Shown here: in pieces, positions 44,160 to 53,866 of the stretch | Layout: every line of letters starts with the position of its first letter | Position numbering within the stretch: position 1 is the stretch's first letter | Origin: an uncultured Collinsella sp. | GTDB lineage: Bacteria > Actinomycetota > Coriobacteriia > Coriobacteriales > Coriobacteriaceae | DNA length: 64,000 nt | Assembly: GCA_900754745.1 (NCBI GenBank) | Contig: CAAEEB010000096.1 | Coordinates: 1 to 64,000 of the forward strand | Direction of reading: 5' to 3' | The notes under the pieces: model-generated | What the model saw: the letters and a program-made list of their open reading frames with translations, nothing else | Databases searched by the model: none | What the model was told of the DNA's origin: nothing | Translations under genes and position numbers: made by a program

Positions 44160-47100
44160 CTAGTGGGTCTTGCGGCGCTTGATCAGCATGATGAGGGCTA
44201 TCACTACGAGCGTTGCTCCCGCTGCTGCTGCGGTGGCGACTAGGGCGAATGTTTGGTCGCCGGTGTTTGCGAGGTTCTTCGCTGTGGTCGTAGTCTTGAC
44301 CTTGGTGTCGGTCTTAGCTCCGTTGTCGGACTTGGGCTTGTCCGGGTTCGTCGGGGTCTCAGGAGTCTCGGGGTCCTTTGAGCCTTCGGAATCGGTTGGG
44401 CCGGCGGTGTTTACCAGCGTATGGTCCAGGAACTTCTTGGCGCCCGCACTTGCCTGTGAGAACAGGCGGCGCGTGCGGATCGGGGTGGCGTTCACCGTTG
44501 TGGGCGCCGTCTCCTCGGCCTCGATATTCACGAGCGTCGTGCCGGTGTCGAGGCCCACGTCGTTGTATCCCACATGGCAGTAATACTGCGCACCGTCATC
44601 GTCTGCGGTCAGGTCAATCTCGAGCTTTGAGGCCGTTCCAGCCGCGAGGTTGCCATCGGCACCCACGAGCTTAAACTCTGTCTCGCCGCGGCCCTTGCGG
44701 TACCACATATAGGTCGGTGCCAGCCCTGTTTCGCTATCGTCGGCACCGAGTTGCTTCACATGGCCAATCGCCGAGAGCGTCAGGTGGCTTCCCGCCGCGC
44801 GCTCAACCAAAGAGTCGTATCCAAGATCCGACCCCTCCGCAGCATCCGCCGCAGGTCCGCTCACGGTCATCGTCATGCCATCGGGCATGGTCTTGACCGT
44901 GATGATTGCCGAGCGAATACCTGTTTCGGTCGTGGATCCATTCTTAACGGCGGCGATGGCGAATCGATACTCCGTATTGGGCTGCAGCCCATCCCACTTG
45001 AGCGAGGTCTGCGTGTTGTCGGCAATCTTCCAGCTATTGACGACCGCATCCGCCGCATTGCTCTGCAGCATGCCCACGCCGTAGCTAAAGCCACTCTTGT
45101 TTGCGAGTACATCGTCCCAGCTAAACGTAACACTGGTCGAATCGACGGCGTTTGCCGTAAAGCCCGTCACGGCCGGCGCGTCGGGCATCTCGACGTCCTT
45201 AACGTCATAGCCCACGATCCAGAACTGGTCGGTGTCCTTGGTGCCGAGCTTGTCGCCCGAGTCTGCCTCGAACTTGTCGACATCCACCGCGTTGACGCCC
45301 AGACGCCACACAAAACCGTACTTGCCCTGCGCGGCCTCGGGCAGGTTGTCGACGGTGCCGCCGTATTCGGTCGATTCACTCGAGGAGTTACCCGTAGTAA
45401 AGCCGGCGTTGGCACCAAAGCACAGGCCGCCAAACAACTCGTGCTTTGCGAGCTTCGCGCCCATGACAACGCTGCCGTTCAGCGTCAAGCCGAGCTCGAG
45501 CTCCTGCTCCTTGCCCTCCTCGACTTCGATGGTCTGCTCAATGCTCGCCCCCGACTGCGCGGCGGCGCCGTTAAACCCATCGTGCGTGTAGGCGCGCGTT
45601 ACGCCAGGCTTGCCCAGGCCAAAGGAATCCCCAACGGGAGTCTCGCCGTTGAGCGTCGTTTGATAGGTTCCGGGTTCTCCCGACCGGTTGGTCAAAAAGT
45701 AGCTGAGCGGCGTCATATTGTGCTGTTTGGCAATGCGGTCATAGGCCTCGACATTAACGACCGAGGTCTGCGCGCCGAGCGACACGGGCGCCGCCATCAC
45801 GCCCTTGCCACCAGTTTCCTCATTTTCGATCTCATACTCGTAATAGACCATCGGAATCGTGTAGAGCACGGCCTTGTCACCCTCGCCGGCATGCGACTCA
45901 TAGCTTACGCTTGCGCTGACCGTGCGCTCGCTCCGGTAGTCATAGCATCCCTCGGCGGCAAAATCGACTGAAGCATTCATCGCGACCAGGGGCGGACCGG
46001 TCTGTACCTCGACGGCAACGCCCAACTCGGCGCCAATGGTATAGCCCTGGGATGTCCCCGTGCCCTTTTCCTCTCCGTATGACGTGCCGCCCAACACCAG
46101 ATAGCCGTATGCCTGCTCCAGATCCTCAACATAGGGCGCATCCTGCAGCACGGCAAGCACGCGTGGGTTGGTATAGACCTTGTAGCGGTCCTTGTACGTG
46201 ATCTTGACGCTGTCGTTGTCGACATCGGGCAGCGCGAGCGAGATAAATGTGCCGTAGGTAGTGCCGCGACGGTTGCTCTCGCTAATCACCTGCTCCTCGC
46301 CGCGGCGCACCTTTCCGTTCTCGTCGAGCGAAAAATGCGAGGCGGTCATCCAATAGTAGTCATCGTTCTTGCGCAGGTCCTCGTCGCGGTGCTTGCCCAC
46401 TACGGCGATAAAGCTCTCGTTATAGCGGTCCGAACCCGAGACGCTGCCCACCTTGACGTCGCTGATCCACACCTGCTCTATACCCTTGTGGTCATGCTTG
46501 TTACTGCTGTTGTATTGCTGACCGCTCATGCTCATGGTTCCGACCATGGAACCCAAGCCCTGGGCCCCGCTCTGCGCCGTGTTGCAGGCAAAGTCGCGGA
46601 ACACATCGCCGCCCACGAGCACCTCGTCGACCGCCGGCTGCTCGGACAGACCGTCAAGGTTGGCAGTGGCAAGGGCAATAGGCGCCAAGGTGCACGGATA
46701 GCGCTTATCCTGAGCGCTATCCTTCCATGCGCTGCTGGGCACATGCATCAGTCCATAGGAGGCAAGGAGCCCGTCTCTGTATTCCTTGCAATCGGATAGT
46801 TTGAACTCGCCAGACTCCGAGTCAAAATACGCGTAGCGGTACAGCGCGCCGTACAGCCCCTTGCTGCCGTCAGAAGCGCCGTAATCAAAAGCGCTGCGTT
46901 GCCAGTCATAGCCCGCAAGAATAAGGCCCGTGACGGTTTCACCCGTCTTCTTTCCTTCTTCATCGTAGGCGGCAAACGTGCCGAACGTCGCATTCGCAGC
47001 GACCATGGTCTTGCCGTTCGCGGAGAGGGAGATTGCGCCCGCGTCGCCCAGAGCATCGACATGGACGAGCGCACCCTTGGATGCATCCCACGAAAACAGC

Positions 47101-48248
47101 TCGCAATGCGTCGACTTATCAATATTCTTCTTGCCGTAGGGTGCCGAGACCACGATGGCGAGGTCATCGCAAAAATCGCGATCGAGGTCGCCGGCCGCTA
47201 GCGAAACGACAGGAGCTGACTGAAGCTGCGTCCAGGAGTCGTTCCCGCCCTTGTTGTGCGTGGTGTAGTCCGCGGCGTTACCGGCATCGATCTTGACGAC
47301 GCTTTGCTTCCAGTTGCCGCCCTCCAAGTCATACATGTCGACTACAGCCTTGCGCACGCCGTTCTCGTCGACATAGCAGCCCGCGTAGACAAAAAGCTCG
47401 TCGACGCCGTCGCCATCGACATCACCCGCCTCGACATCAAAGACGGCGTCGTGCTCTTGCAGGTAACCGGCATCCAGGTACTTAAAACGGCCTTCGTACA
47501 TCATATTAGTGTTGACCGTCACCGGCAGGTGTGTGTCGAGAGTGCGCGTACGCCCGTTGCTAAACGAGTAGAGGACCAGCTCAACCTTTCCGGCGTATGA
47601 CTTGCCGTCAATCGTCGTGGAGGAACTGTCGCCGTAGGCACGGAGCTCGGCAACGCGGCTCTTTTTGCCCGTGCTGGCGTCGCTGCAGAACTCAACACTC
47701 GTGGCGTGAATGCCCGAGAAACCGTTGTTGTCGTTGGCGAGTACTGTTGAGGACTCATTGTTGCTTAGGTACGACCAAGTGCCGCCACCGTAGTCGCTAT
47801 GCTTGTAGAGATCGCTGTTCGTATCGAAGTTGTTGACGTTTTGCCAGAACTTTGCGGCGCCCCACACACTTCCATAGCCATCGGTGAGTTTGCTGCTGCC
47901 GCCAATGTCACCGCGCTCGACGTTCTCGAGCTTGTCGCGCAGAGTGTAGCGATTGCCATGGCTACCGTTAGCTGCCATATAGACCTCGCTGCGCGTGGCA
48001 AACGTCGTGGGGGTATCAGTGGAATAGGGGCCAACGGTATCGGCCGGAATGTCCTCGCTCGTGCCCAGACCCAGGGCTTGATAATCCTGCTCGGTCATAT
48101 CGGTGATTGCGGGCGCGTCTGCCGCCTGGGCAACCTGGGGCGTGGCCGTGAAGCAGGCGACGCTCGTGGCGATCAACGCAGCAAGCGCCGCCGTCCCAAC
48201 AAGCGGGATTTTCGACAGCCTACGGATACGGGGGTGTGGAACGTACAT
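44160..48248 (-). CDS. Large sortase-anchored surface protein with FG-GAP-like, FN3 and Ig-like parts
   Basis: A 1,362-residue cell-wall protein. A signal peptide (RRLSKIPLVGTAALAALIATSVACF) ends near QAADA. Much of the N-half has FG-GAP/VCBS-like blades with Ca-binding loops (DVEAGDVDGDGVDELFVYAG; SLAAGDLDRDFCDDLAI). Later come a beta-rich pore/toxin-like stretch, a fibronectin III domain (SVTFSWDDVLANKSG...LQPNTEYRFAIAAVKNG), an Ig-like domain (APTYMWYRKG...DDGAQYYCHVGYN), a Pro/Asp/Lys spacer and the sorting signal LANTGDQT, membrane helix and KRRKTH. The ATG at 48248 has GAGG upstream; an ATG 12 codons earlier does not. Likely adhesion or host-contact role; exact function unknown. Confidence 0.86.
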   Translation of the reverse strand: MYVPHPRIRRLSKIPLVGTAALAALIATSVACFTATPQVAQAADAPAITDMTEQDYQALGLGTSEDIPADTVGPYSTDTPTTFATRSEVYMAANGSHGNRYTLRDKLENVERGDIGGSSKLTDGYGSVWGAAKFWQNVNNFDTNSDLYKHSDYGGGTWSYLSNNESSTVLANDNNGFSGIHATSVEFCSDASTGKKSRVAELRAYGDSSSTTIDGKSYAGKVELVLYSFSNGRTRTLDTHLPVTVNTNMMYEGRFKYLDAGYLQEHDAVFDVEAGDVDGDGVDELFVYAGCYVDENGVRKAVVDMYDLEGGNWKQSVVKIDAGNAADYTTHNKGGNDSWTQLQSAPVVSLAAGDLDRDFCDDLAIVVSAPYGKKNIDKSTHCELFSWDASKGALVHVDALGDAGAISLSANGKTMVAANATFGTFAAYDEEGKKTGETVTGLILAGYDWQRSAFDYGASDGSKGLYGALYRYAYFDSESGEFKLSDCKEYRDGLLASYGLMHVPSSAWKDSAQDKRYPCTLAPIALATANLDGLSEQPAVDEVLVGGDVFRDFACNTAQSGAQGLGSMVGTMSMSGQQYNSSNKHDHKGIEQVWISDVKVGSVSGSDRYNESFIAVVGKHRDEDLRKNDDYYWMTASHFSLDENGKVRRGEEQVISESNRRGTTYGTFISLALPDVDNDSVKITYKDRYKVYTNPRVLAVLQDAPYVEDLEQAYGYLVLGGTSYGEEKGTGTSQGYTIGAELGVAVEVQTGPPLVAMNASVDFAAEGCYDYRSERTVSASVSYESHAGEGDKAVLYTIPMVYYEYEIENEETGGKGVMAAPVSLGAQTSVVNVEAYDRIAKQHNMTPLSYFLTNRSGEPGTYQTTLNGETPVGDSFGLGKPGVTRAYTHDGFNGAAAQSGASIEQTIEVEEGKEQELELGLTLNGSVVMGAKLAKHELFGGLCFGANAGFTTGNSSSESTEYGGTVDNLPEAAQGKYGFVWRLGVNAVDVDKFEADSGDKLGTKDTDQFWIVGYDVKDVEMPDAPAVTGFTANAVDSTSVTFSWDDVLANKSGFSYGVGMLQSNAADAVVNSWKIADNTQTSLKWDGLQPNTEYRFAIAAVKNGSTTETGIRSAIITVKTMPDGMTMTVSGPAADAAEGSDLGYDSLVERAAGSHLTLSAIGHVKQLGADDSETGLAPTYMWYRKGRGETEFKLVGADGNLAAGTASKLEIDLTADDDGAQYYCHVGYNDVGLDTGTTLVNIEAEETAPTTVNATPIRTRRLFSQASAGAKKFLDHTLVNTAGPTDSEGSKDPETPETPTNPDKPKSDNGAKTDTKVKTTTTAKNLANTGDQTFALVATAAAAGATLVVIALIMLIKRRKTH

Positions 48249-48367
48249 GAGGGACCTCGCTTTATTCGAGTGGAGTGGATTCATTTTTGCAAATGATACA
48301 TCCGATGCCCGATATCACGTGTCTCATTTTCGCCAACGGCGTGTCTCATTTTTGAGAATCCGAGATG

Positions 48368-48836
48368 CCGCGGAAATCTTATCCCAGCTCAAAGGCCATT
48401 TCTGGGATGTATTTTCCGTCGAGTGCCTCATCGGGAAACTGCATCCCATTTCAAGCGTCGATTCTGGGACGCACTTTCCCCTTAGACCCTCAACCGGAAA
48501 CCCCATCCCACTTTGAGCGCAAATTCCGGGACGCATTTTCCGCTTGAGCCTCATTGGGAAACGGCGTCCCACTTTGAGGGCTGATTGTGGGATGCACTTT
48601 CCGGTTTTGCTCTCATTGGGAAAATGCATCCCGTTTCTTGACCGAATAATGGGACGCAATTTCCCGTTGGAGCGCCTTTGGGAAAGTGTGTCCCACTTCG
48701 ACCGTCCAGAGTGGGATGCACTTTCCGCAAAGCACCTCAACGGGAAACTACGTCCCATTCCAAAGGCAAATTCCGGGACGCATTTTTCGAAAGCCTGCCC
48801 ATCCGGAAAGCCCGTCCCACTTTGGACGCATCCGGG
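48368..48836. repeat. Tandem array 2 of 61-62 bp hairpin units
   Basis: At least seven units, with GGGA at 48404, 48466, 48528, 48589, 48651, 48713 and 48775 (steps 62, 62, 61, 62, 62, 62), preceded by a half unit. Consensus and orientation equal those of array 1 (linker CACTTTGAGGGCTGATT). It lies 5' of the surface protein gene, beginning about 120 bp upstream of its start, so it may sit in or near the promoter. The 800-bp gap at 48249-49049 holds this array plus the two inverted-repeat features listed next. Confidence 0.9.
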
Positions 48837-48878
48837 CACGGAACCATCGACCTATCAGGCCTCCCATCAATAAAGAGG

Positions 48879-49007
48879 CGTCCTCCCGGGCGTCGGGGCA
48901 CGAAGTTCATCGCGAGTTCCGCACGCAAAGAAGGCCACTTAATGTGGCCTTCGTCTTGCGCAGGACTGTAGAGCAGGGAACTTCGTGCCCCGACGCCCGG
49001 GAGGACG
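48879..49007. repeat. Long-armed inverted repeat, 30-bp perfect arms
   Basis: Arms 48879-48908 and 48978-49007 are exact complements (core CCTCCCGGGCGTCGGGGC). The interior contains the 65-bp element and its central hairpin AAGGCCAC/GTGGCCTT (48931-48951), so one 129-nt rod-like structure is possible. Confidence 0.9.
48917..48981. repeat. Right copy of 65-67 bp element
   Basis: Inverted copy of 43655-43721: TTCCGCACGCAAAG, hairpin, then CTTGCGCAGGACTGT. Together the copies bracket 5.2 kb with both arrays and the surface protein gene. Confidence 0.85.
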
Positions 49008-49049
49008 TTTCATTTAGAAAGATGGACCGACCGCCGTCAGCGATGGGAG

Positions 49050-49601
49050 CTACTCCCCCAGCACGGCCTTTTTGGCGGCTGCAGCCATGTTGTCCAGATC
49101 TTCCTTGGTGGGGTGATCCTTTGCGGCAACCCAGTTATCGAGCAGCATCTTAAAGCGGACATTGTCGGGATCTTGCTCGAGCATGGCCTCGTAGCGCTGT
49201 TTGACCGCAGGACCCATCTTGCCCTGGCACATTGCCCAGCCCACCAGCTCGGCATCATCGGCCAAATTGGAGGTCACGCGATTGATAATCTGCTGATAAT
49301 AGCTCTGGTCGGCGCCAAAACCGCAGGTACCAAAGAGGAAAACGCGCTTGCCGTGCAGAGCGGAGAGCAGCGCGGCAACCGAAGGCGTGCACGCGCCCTT
49401 GTCGCACCAAAAACCGACGAGCACCGTGTCGGCCGCGCAGGCGCCCTGCGCCTCGAGCGCAACCTGACCTGCATCCGCATCGTCGCTCAACGCCGCGGCA
49501 TGGACAAACTCAACGCCCGCAGCCTGCAGAGCGCGCTTAATCGCGCCCGAAACCATCCTGGTATTACCGCTCTTGCTGTTAACCACCAAAGAGCACGTCA
49601 T
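49050..49601 (-). CDS. Flavodoxin family protein
   Basis: Short-chain flavodoxin fold, 183 residues. The N-terminal phosphate loop reads SLVVNSKSGNTRMVSGAIKRAL (S-x-S-G-N-T), followed by VLVGFWCDKGACTPSV and VFLFGTCGFGAD, which line the FMN. Two cysteines in WCDKGAC are unusual and recur in a subgroup of gut flavodoxins. The ATG at 49601 is taken; a GTG two codons earlier is closer to GAGG, so the start is uncertain by 2 codons. It is probably an electron carrier for an unknown partner. The promoter region holds two TTAG/CTAA dyads. Confidence 0.85.
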   Translation of the reverse strand: MTCSLVVNSKSGNTRMVSGAIKRALQAAGVEFVHAAALSDDADAGQVALEAQGACAADTVLVGFWCDKGACTPSVAALLSALHGKRVFLFGTCGFGADQSYYQQIINRVTSNLADDAELVGWAMCQGKMGPAVKQRYEAMLEQDPDNVRFKMLLDNWVAAKDHPTKEDLDNMAAAAKKAVLGE

Positions 49602-49637
49602 AGTCACGTTGCCTCGTTTCCCCCAAAACTAAAGCCA

Positions 49638-49673
49638 CTAATGCAATTTATTAGATGAATATCTTAGTACTAA
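49638..49673. promoter_or_regulatory. Two TTAG/CTAA palindromes upstream of the flavodoxin gene
   Basis: CTAAT-GCAATTT-ATTAG (49638-49654) and TTAGTACTAA (49664-49673), 9 bp apart, lie 37-72 bp before the start. Half-sites like these are typical of MarR-type operators. The rest of the 322-bp gap at 49602-49923 is AT-richer with GTTTCACG-like repeats and shows no convincing gene. Confidence 0.5.
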
Positions 49674-49923
49674 CGTGACAGATGTAAACCACCGTCTGTC
49701 GATTGGCGACGCAGACGACATCTTTGGACAGATTTCGAACAGTATGTACTTCGGATTGAAACCGCCGCAGAACGTTTCACGAATGGCCGAAAAACTGTTT
49801 CGCAAAACGCCGTCAAATTGTGTCACGGAGTATCGTCAAAATGTTTCACGCGCTGGTAAAACGCTATATAACAAGATCGCTCTATGGGACAAACAAACCT
49901 GATTCATTTGCCCCACGCCTTGC

Positions 49924-51783
49924 TTACTGAGCGAATTGGCTGCGGTAGAGCTCGGCGTAAAAGCCGCCTGCCGCGAGCAGTTCATCGTGCGTGCCGCGCT
50001 CGATAATCTCGCCATCGCGCATGACCAGGATGCAATCGGCGTTGCGAATCGTCGACAGGCGATGCGCAACCACAAAGCTTGTGCGGCCAGCCATGAGCTC
50101 GTCGAACGCCGCCTGCACCTGCAGCTCGGTACGCGTATCGATGCTCGACGTTGCCTCGTCCAGCAGCAGAATCGCCGGATCGGTGAGCATGACGCGCGCG
50201 ATGCACAGCAGCTGCTTTTGACCCTGGCTAAACGTGCCGCCGTCCTCGCCGATCACCGTATCGTAGCCGCCTGGCAGCTGCACGATAAACTTATGCGCAT
50301 GTGCGCGCTTGGCGGCCTCGACGATCTGCTCGCGCGTGGCATCGGAGCAACCGTAGGCAATGTTTTCGGCCACCGTGCCCTCGAACAGCCAGGTGTCCTG
50401 CAGCACCATGCCAAAGGCGCGGCGCAGGCTCGCACGCGTGTAGTCACGCGAGGAGCGGCCATCGACCACGATGCGCCCAGCATCGATATCGTAAAAGCGC
50501 AGCAGCAGGTTGATGAGCGTCGTCTTGCCGCAGCCCGTGGGACCGACGAGGGCATAGCGCATACCGGGCTTGGCATCGATGCAGATATCCTGCAGCAGTT
50601 TGCGGTCGGGCACATAGCTAAAGTCCACATGCTCAAACGAAACCTGGCCCTTCGGGGCGGCGAGCTCAATGGCATCCACAGCGTCGGGCTCCTGCTCGCG
50701 CGCATCGAGCAGCGCAAACATGCGGCGCGCCGAGGCATAGGCTGTCTGGATCTGCGTGATGACGTTGGTGACCTCGTTGAACGGCTTGGTGTACTGGTTG
50801 GCGTAGGACAGGAAAATCTGCACGCCGCCCACCGTGAGTGCCGCGGGCACACCCGTGATTACGCCCGCGCAGCCGATCACGGCGACCACGGCGTAGATGA
50901 TGTTATTGATAAAGCGCGTGCCGGGGTTAGAAAGCGAACCCATAAACTGCGCGCGCTCGCCCGCGGTGTAGAGCTCGGCATTGAGGGTATCGAAGCGCTG
51001 TTGAGCGTGCGGGCCGTAGGCAAAGGCGTCGACAAGCTTTTGCTCGCCTACGTACTCCTCGATATGGCCGCCGAGCTGCCCTTGAATACGCTGCTGTGCC
51101 GTAAAGCTTTTGTTGGAGAGCTTGGCAATAGCGCCGGCTGCAAAAATGGAAAGCGGCGTGACGAGCACCACCACGAGCGCCATGGTCAGGTTAATGGAGA
51201 GCATAAACGCGAGCGTGCCCACAATGGTGATGACGCCGGTGAAGAGCTGCGTGAAGCCCTGCAGCAGACCGTCGCCCACCTGGTCGACGTCGTTGACCAC
51301 GCGGCTCATAAGGTCGCCGTGGGCATGGCTGTCGATAAAGCTGAGCGGCATGCGGCTGAGCTTATCGCTCGCCTCCACGCGCATGTCGCGCACCGTCTCG
51401 TAGGACAGGCGGTTGACGCAGTAGCCCTGCAGCCACTGGAAGGCCGCGGCACCTACCACGACGAGCGCGAGTTTGGTAACGAGCGGCAGCAGCGCGTCGA
51501 AGTCCACCTGCCCGGTGGCGACGATAAGGTCGATGCCCTCGCCGATGAGAATGGGCGTGTAGAGCTGCAGGATCACCGAGATAGCGGCGCTCACAAACGA
51601 CGCCGCAAACGAGACGCGGTGCGGGCGAACATAGCCCAGCAGGCGGCGGGTCACCGCACCCACGGGATAGCGCTCGGGATCGCCGGGCTGGCGCGGACCG
51701 TCTCCCAGGTCGTTGAGGCTATCGTTGCCGGACACGTTGGCCGTCATCGTGGCGACCGAACCGGAAGAAGTATACGGATTCAT
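49924..51783 (-). CDS. ABC exporter half-transporter, catalytic subunit
   Basis: Membrane-ATPase fusion, 619 residues, partner of the next gene. Six helices begin near RRLLGYVRPHRVSFAASFV. ATPase motifs: Walker A GPTGCGKTT, signature FSQGQKQL, canonical Walker B LLLDEATSSID, switch IVAHRLS. The intervening YGCSDATREQIVEAAKRAHAH is typical of multidrug MdlB/YheH-like exporters. Its ATG follows directly after the TAG stop of the upstream gene (TAGATG), so expression is coupled. Exports an unknown compound; TetR or MarR control is not evident here. Confidence 0.93.
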   Translation of the reverse strand: MNPYTSSGSVATMTANVSGNDSLNDLGDGPRQPGDPERYPVGAVTRRLLGYVRPHRVSFAASFVSAAISVILQLYTPILIGEGIDLIVATGQVDFDALLPLVTKLALVVVGAAAFQWLQGYCVNRLSYETVRDMRVEASDKLSRMPLSFIDSHAHGDLMSRVVNDVDQVGDGLLQGFTQLFTGVITIVGTLAFMLSINLTMALVVVLVTPLSIFAAGAIAKLSNKSFTAQQRIQGQLGGHIEEYVGEQKLVDAFAYGPHAQQRFDTLNAELYTAGERAQFMGSLSNPGTRFINNIIYAVVAVIGCAGVITGVPAALTVGGVQIFLSYANQYTKPFNEVTNVITQIQTAYASARRMFALLDAREQEPDAVDAIELAAPKGQVSFEHVDFSYVPDRKLLQDICIDAKPGMRYALVGPTGCGKTTLINLLLRFYDIDAGRIVVDGRSSRDYTRASLRRAFGMVLQDTWLFEGTVAENIAYGCSDATREQIVEAAKRAHAHKFIVQLPGGYDTVIGEDGGTFSQGQKQLLCIARVMLTDPAILLLDEATSSIDTRTELQVQAAFDELMAGRTSFVVAHRLSTIRNADCILVMRDGEIIERGTHDELLAAGGFYAELYRSQFAQ

Positions 51784-53655
51784 CTAGCAGCCCTCCTTTG
51801 CGCAAGTGGATGCCGGGGCAGCCGGGGCGAACGCGGGACTTGGGACGGACGTGGGCGTCGCGCTCCCCTGCTGACCCTCGAGCTCCTCGCGGCGAAGCTG
51901 CGACTGGCAAATCTCGCGATAGAGTTGGCAGCTTGCGTACAGCTCGTCGTGCGTACCCAGGCCCGCGACCGAGCCGTGGTCGAGCACGCAGATCATGTCG
52001 GCATCGCGAACGGTCGAGACGCGCTGGCTCACGATCACCGTGGTCAGCGGGAGCCCGCCCGCGGCGGCACCGCGTACGCTGCGCTCGCGGATGGCGTGGC
52101 GAAGCGCCGCGTCGGTCTTAAAGTCGAGCGCCGAGGCGGAATCATCCATGATCAGGATCTGCGGCGAGCCCACCAGGGCACGCGCAATGGTCAGGCGCTG
52201 GCGCTGGCCACCGCTAAAGTTCTTGCCGCCCGCCTCGACCGGGGCGTCGAGCCCCTGCGACTTGCTGCGCACGAACTCGCTCGCTTGCGCCATATCGAGC
52301 GCTGCCCAGAGCTCCTCGTCGGTCGCCGACTCGTCACGCCAGGTCAGGTTGCTGCGGATGGTGCCGCTCACCAGCGACGCGCGCTGCGGAACAGTCGCGA
52401 CCACACGGCGCAACTGGTCGAGCGGCCAGGTGCGCACGTCGGCGCCCATCACGCTCACACTGCCGGTACTCGCATCGTATAGGCGCGGAATAAGCGAGAC
52501 GAGCGTGGACTTGCCGCTGCCCGTGCCGCCGATAATGCCGAGCGTTTTGCCCAGCGGGAGCTCCAGGGTCACATCGTTGACGGCGTTGGCAGCGCCGGCG
52601 CCAAAAGAGAAGCTCGCATGGCTCAAGCTCAGCGCGGGGACCGGAACAGCGCTGCCCATCGCGCTCGGCTCGGGCAGTGCGACCGGCTCGTTGTCCTCGT
52701 CGGTGATGCTCGGCACGCAATTGAGCACCTCGTTGATGCGCGACGCGCTGGCGCTTGCCTTGGTAAAGACCACGACCAGGTTGGCGACATACACGATGGA
52801 GGTCAGGGTCTGCGTCATGTAGTTGACGAACGCCATGACCTGGCCCTGCGTGAGCTCGCCCACGTTGACCTGAATGCCGCCCACCCACAGGATGGCGCAC
52901 ACGCCCAGGTTCATCACCAAAAACGTGACGGGGTTGAGAATCGACGAGAGCTTGCCCACCGCGATTGCGACACGCGCCTGGTCATCGGCCGCCTGGGCAA
53001 AACGCTCACGCTCGTGGTCCTCGCGCACAAACGCCCGGACCACGCGGGCACCCGAAAGTCCCTCGCGGCAGATAAGCGCGATGCGATCGAGCTTTGCCTG
53101 CAGCTGCTTGTAGTACGGGATGCAGCGCGCCATGACAAACCAAAACACCAGGCCGATGGCGGGCGTGCAAATCAAAAAGATCATGCCGAGCTTAAGGTCG
53201 ATGGCAAGGGCCGCGACCATGGAGCCCACCGCCAGGAAAGGCCAACGGATGAGCATACGCACGCCCAGCGCCACGGCGAGCTGTACCTGGTTGACGTCGT
53301 TGGTGATGCGCGTGATGAGCGACGGCGTGCCAAAGCGGTCGAGTTCGGCATAGCTCAGCTTGTTGATGTGCTTGTAGAGTGCGCCGCGAATGTCGGTGCC
53401 CATGCCCTGCGAGGTGAGCGCCGCCATCTTTTGGCAGACGAGCGTAAACGAGATGCCGATCACGGCCATGGCGCCAAGTACCATGCCGTAGTGGACGACG
53501 GCACTCACGTCGTGTGCACCGATACCTTTATCGATCATCTGGGCAATCACCAGCGGCGTCAGCAGGTCAAAGATCACTTCAATCAACTTGCACGCAGGGC
53601 CAATCACCATATACCGGCGATACTTACCACCAAAACGCCTGAGCAGCTCAATCAT
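51784..53655 (-). CDS. ABC exporter half-transporter, degenerate-site subunit
   Basis: First gene of the pair, 623 residues from the ATG at 53655 (GGGAG 10 bases upstream; an in-frame TTG 11 codons earlier is possible). Six membrane helices open with IELLRRFGGKYRRYMVIG. Walker A is GGTGSGKST, signature FSGGQRQR, but Walker B reads ILIMDDSASALD with Asp for Glu and the switch position is VSQRVS, so its own ATP site is degenerate, as in MdlA-like halves. A Pro/Ala/Ser-rich tail ends in SCTCAKEGC-like cysteines (TCAKEGC). Confidence 0.92.
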   Translation of the reverse strand: MIELLRRFGGKYRRYMVIGPACKLIEVIFDLLTPLVIAQMIDKGIGAHDVSAVVHYGMVLGAMAVIGISFTLVCQKMAALTSQGMGTDIRGALYKHINKLSYAELDRFGTPSLITRITNDVNQVQLAVALGVRMLIRWPFLAVGSMVAALAIDLKLGMIFLICTPAIGLVFWFVMARCIPYYKQLQAKLDRIALICREGLSGARVVRAFVREDHERERFAQAADDQARVAIAVGKLSSILNPVTFLVMNLGVCAILWVGGIQVNVGELTQGQVMAFVNYMTQTLTSIVYVANLVVVFTKASASASRINEVLNCVPSITDEDNEPVALPEPSAMGSAVPVPALSLSHASFSFGAGAANAVNDVTLELPLGKTLGIIGGTGSGKSTLVSLIPRLYDASTGSVSVMGADVRTWPLDQLRRVVATVPQRASLVSGTIRSNLTWRDESATDEELWAALDMAQASEFVRSKSQGLDAPVEAGGKNFSGGQRQRLTIARALVGSPQILIMDDSASALDFKTDAALRHAIRERSVRGAAAGGLPLTTVIVSQRVSTVRDADMICVLDHGSVAGLGTHDELYASCQLYREICQSQLRREELEGQQGSATPTSVPSPAFAPAAPASTCAKEGC

Positions 53656-53866
53656 AAAAAGGCGCTCCCTATCATCATCTCTCTTCAATCTGATTCATGA
53701 TAGTACGGAGAACCCTGGAGATGCGTAAGCAACTCGTTACAGATGTAAGGGCAACGGTCACTAGCGCCCAAGGCACGTAGCAGCCAATGTTTTGGCAACA
53801 CCAGCGAGCGGCATAACGCCGGGGATTCAATTATCAGATAAATGTGACCCTTCAGGCGGTTTTGGT

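Noticed and set aside
48368..48836. Array 2 considered as a CRISPR array
   Set aside because: Same reasons: degenerate palindromic units without unique spacers.
48324..48839. A 171-codon open frame on the minus strand across array 2
   Set aside because: It is only the hairpin repeat read in frame; other frames are open too, the 61-62 bp step is not a multiple of three and no ribosome site is seen.
49675..49902. A 75-codon plus-strand frame upstream of the ABC genes
   Set aside because: No ribosome site and no recognisable domain; the stretch contains repeated GTTTCACG-like words.
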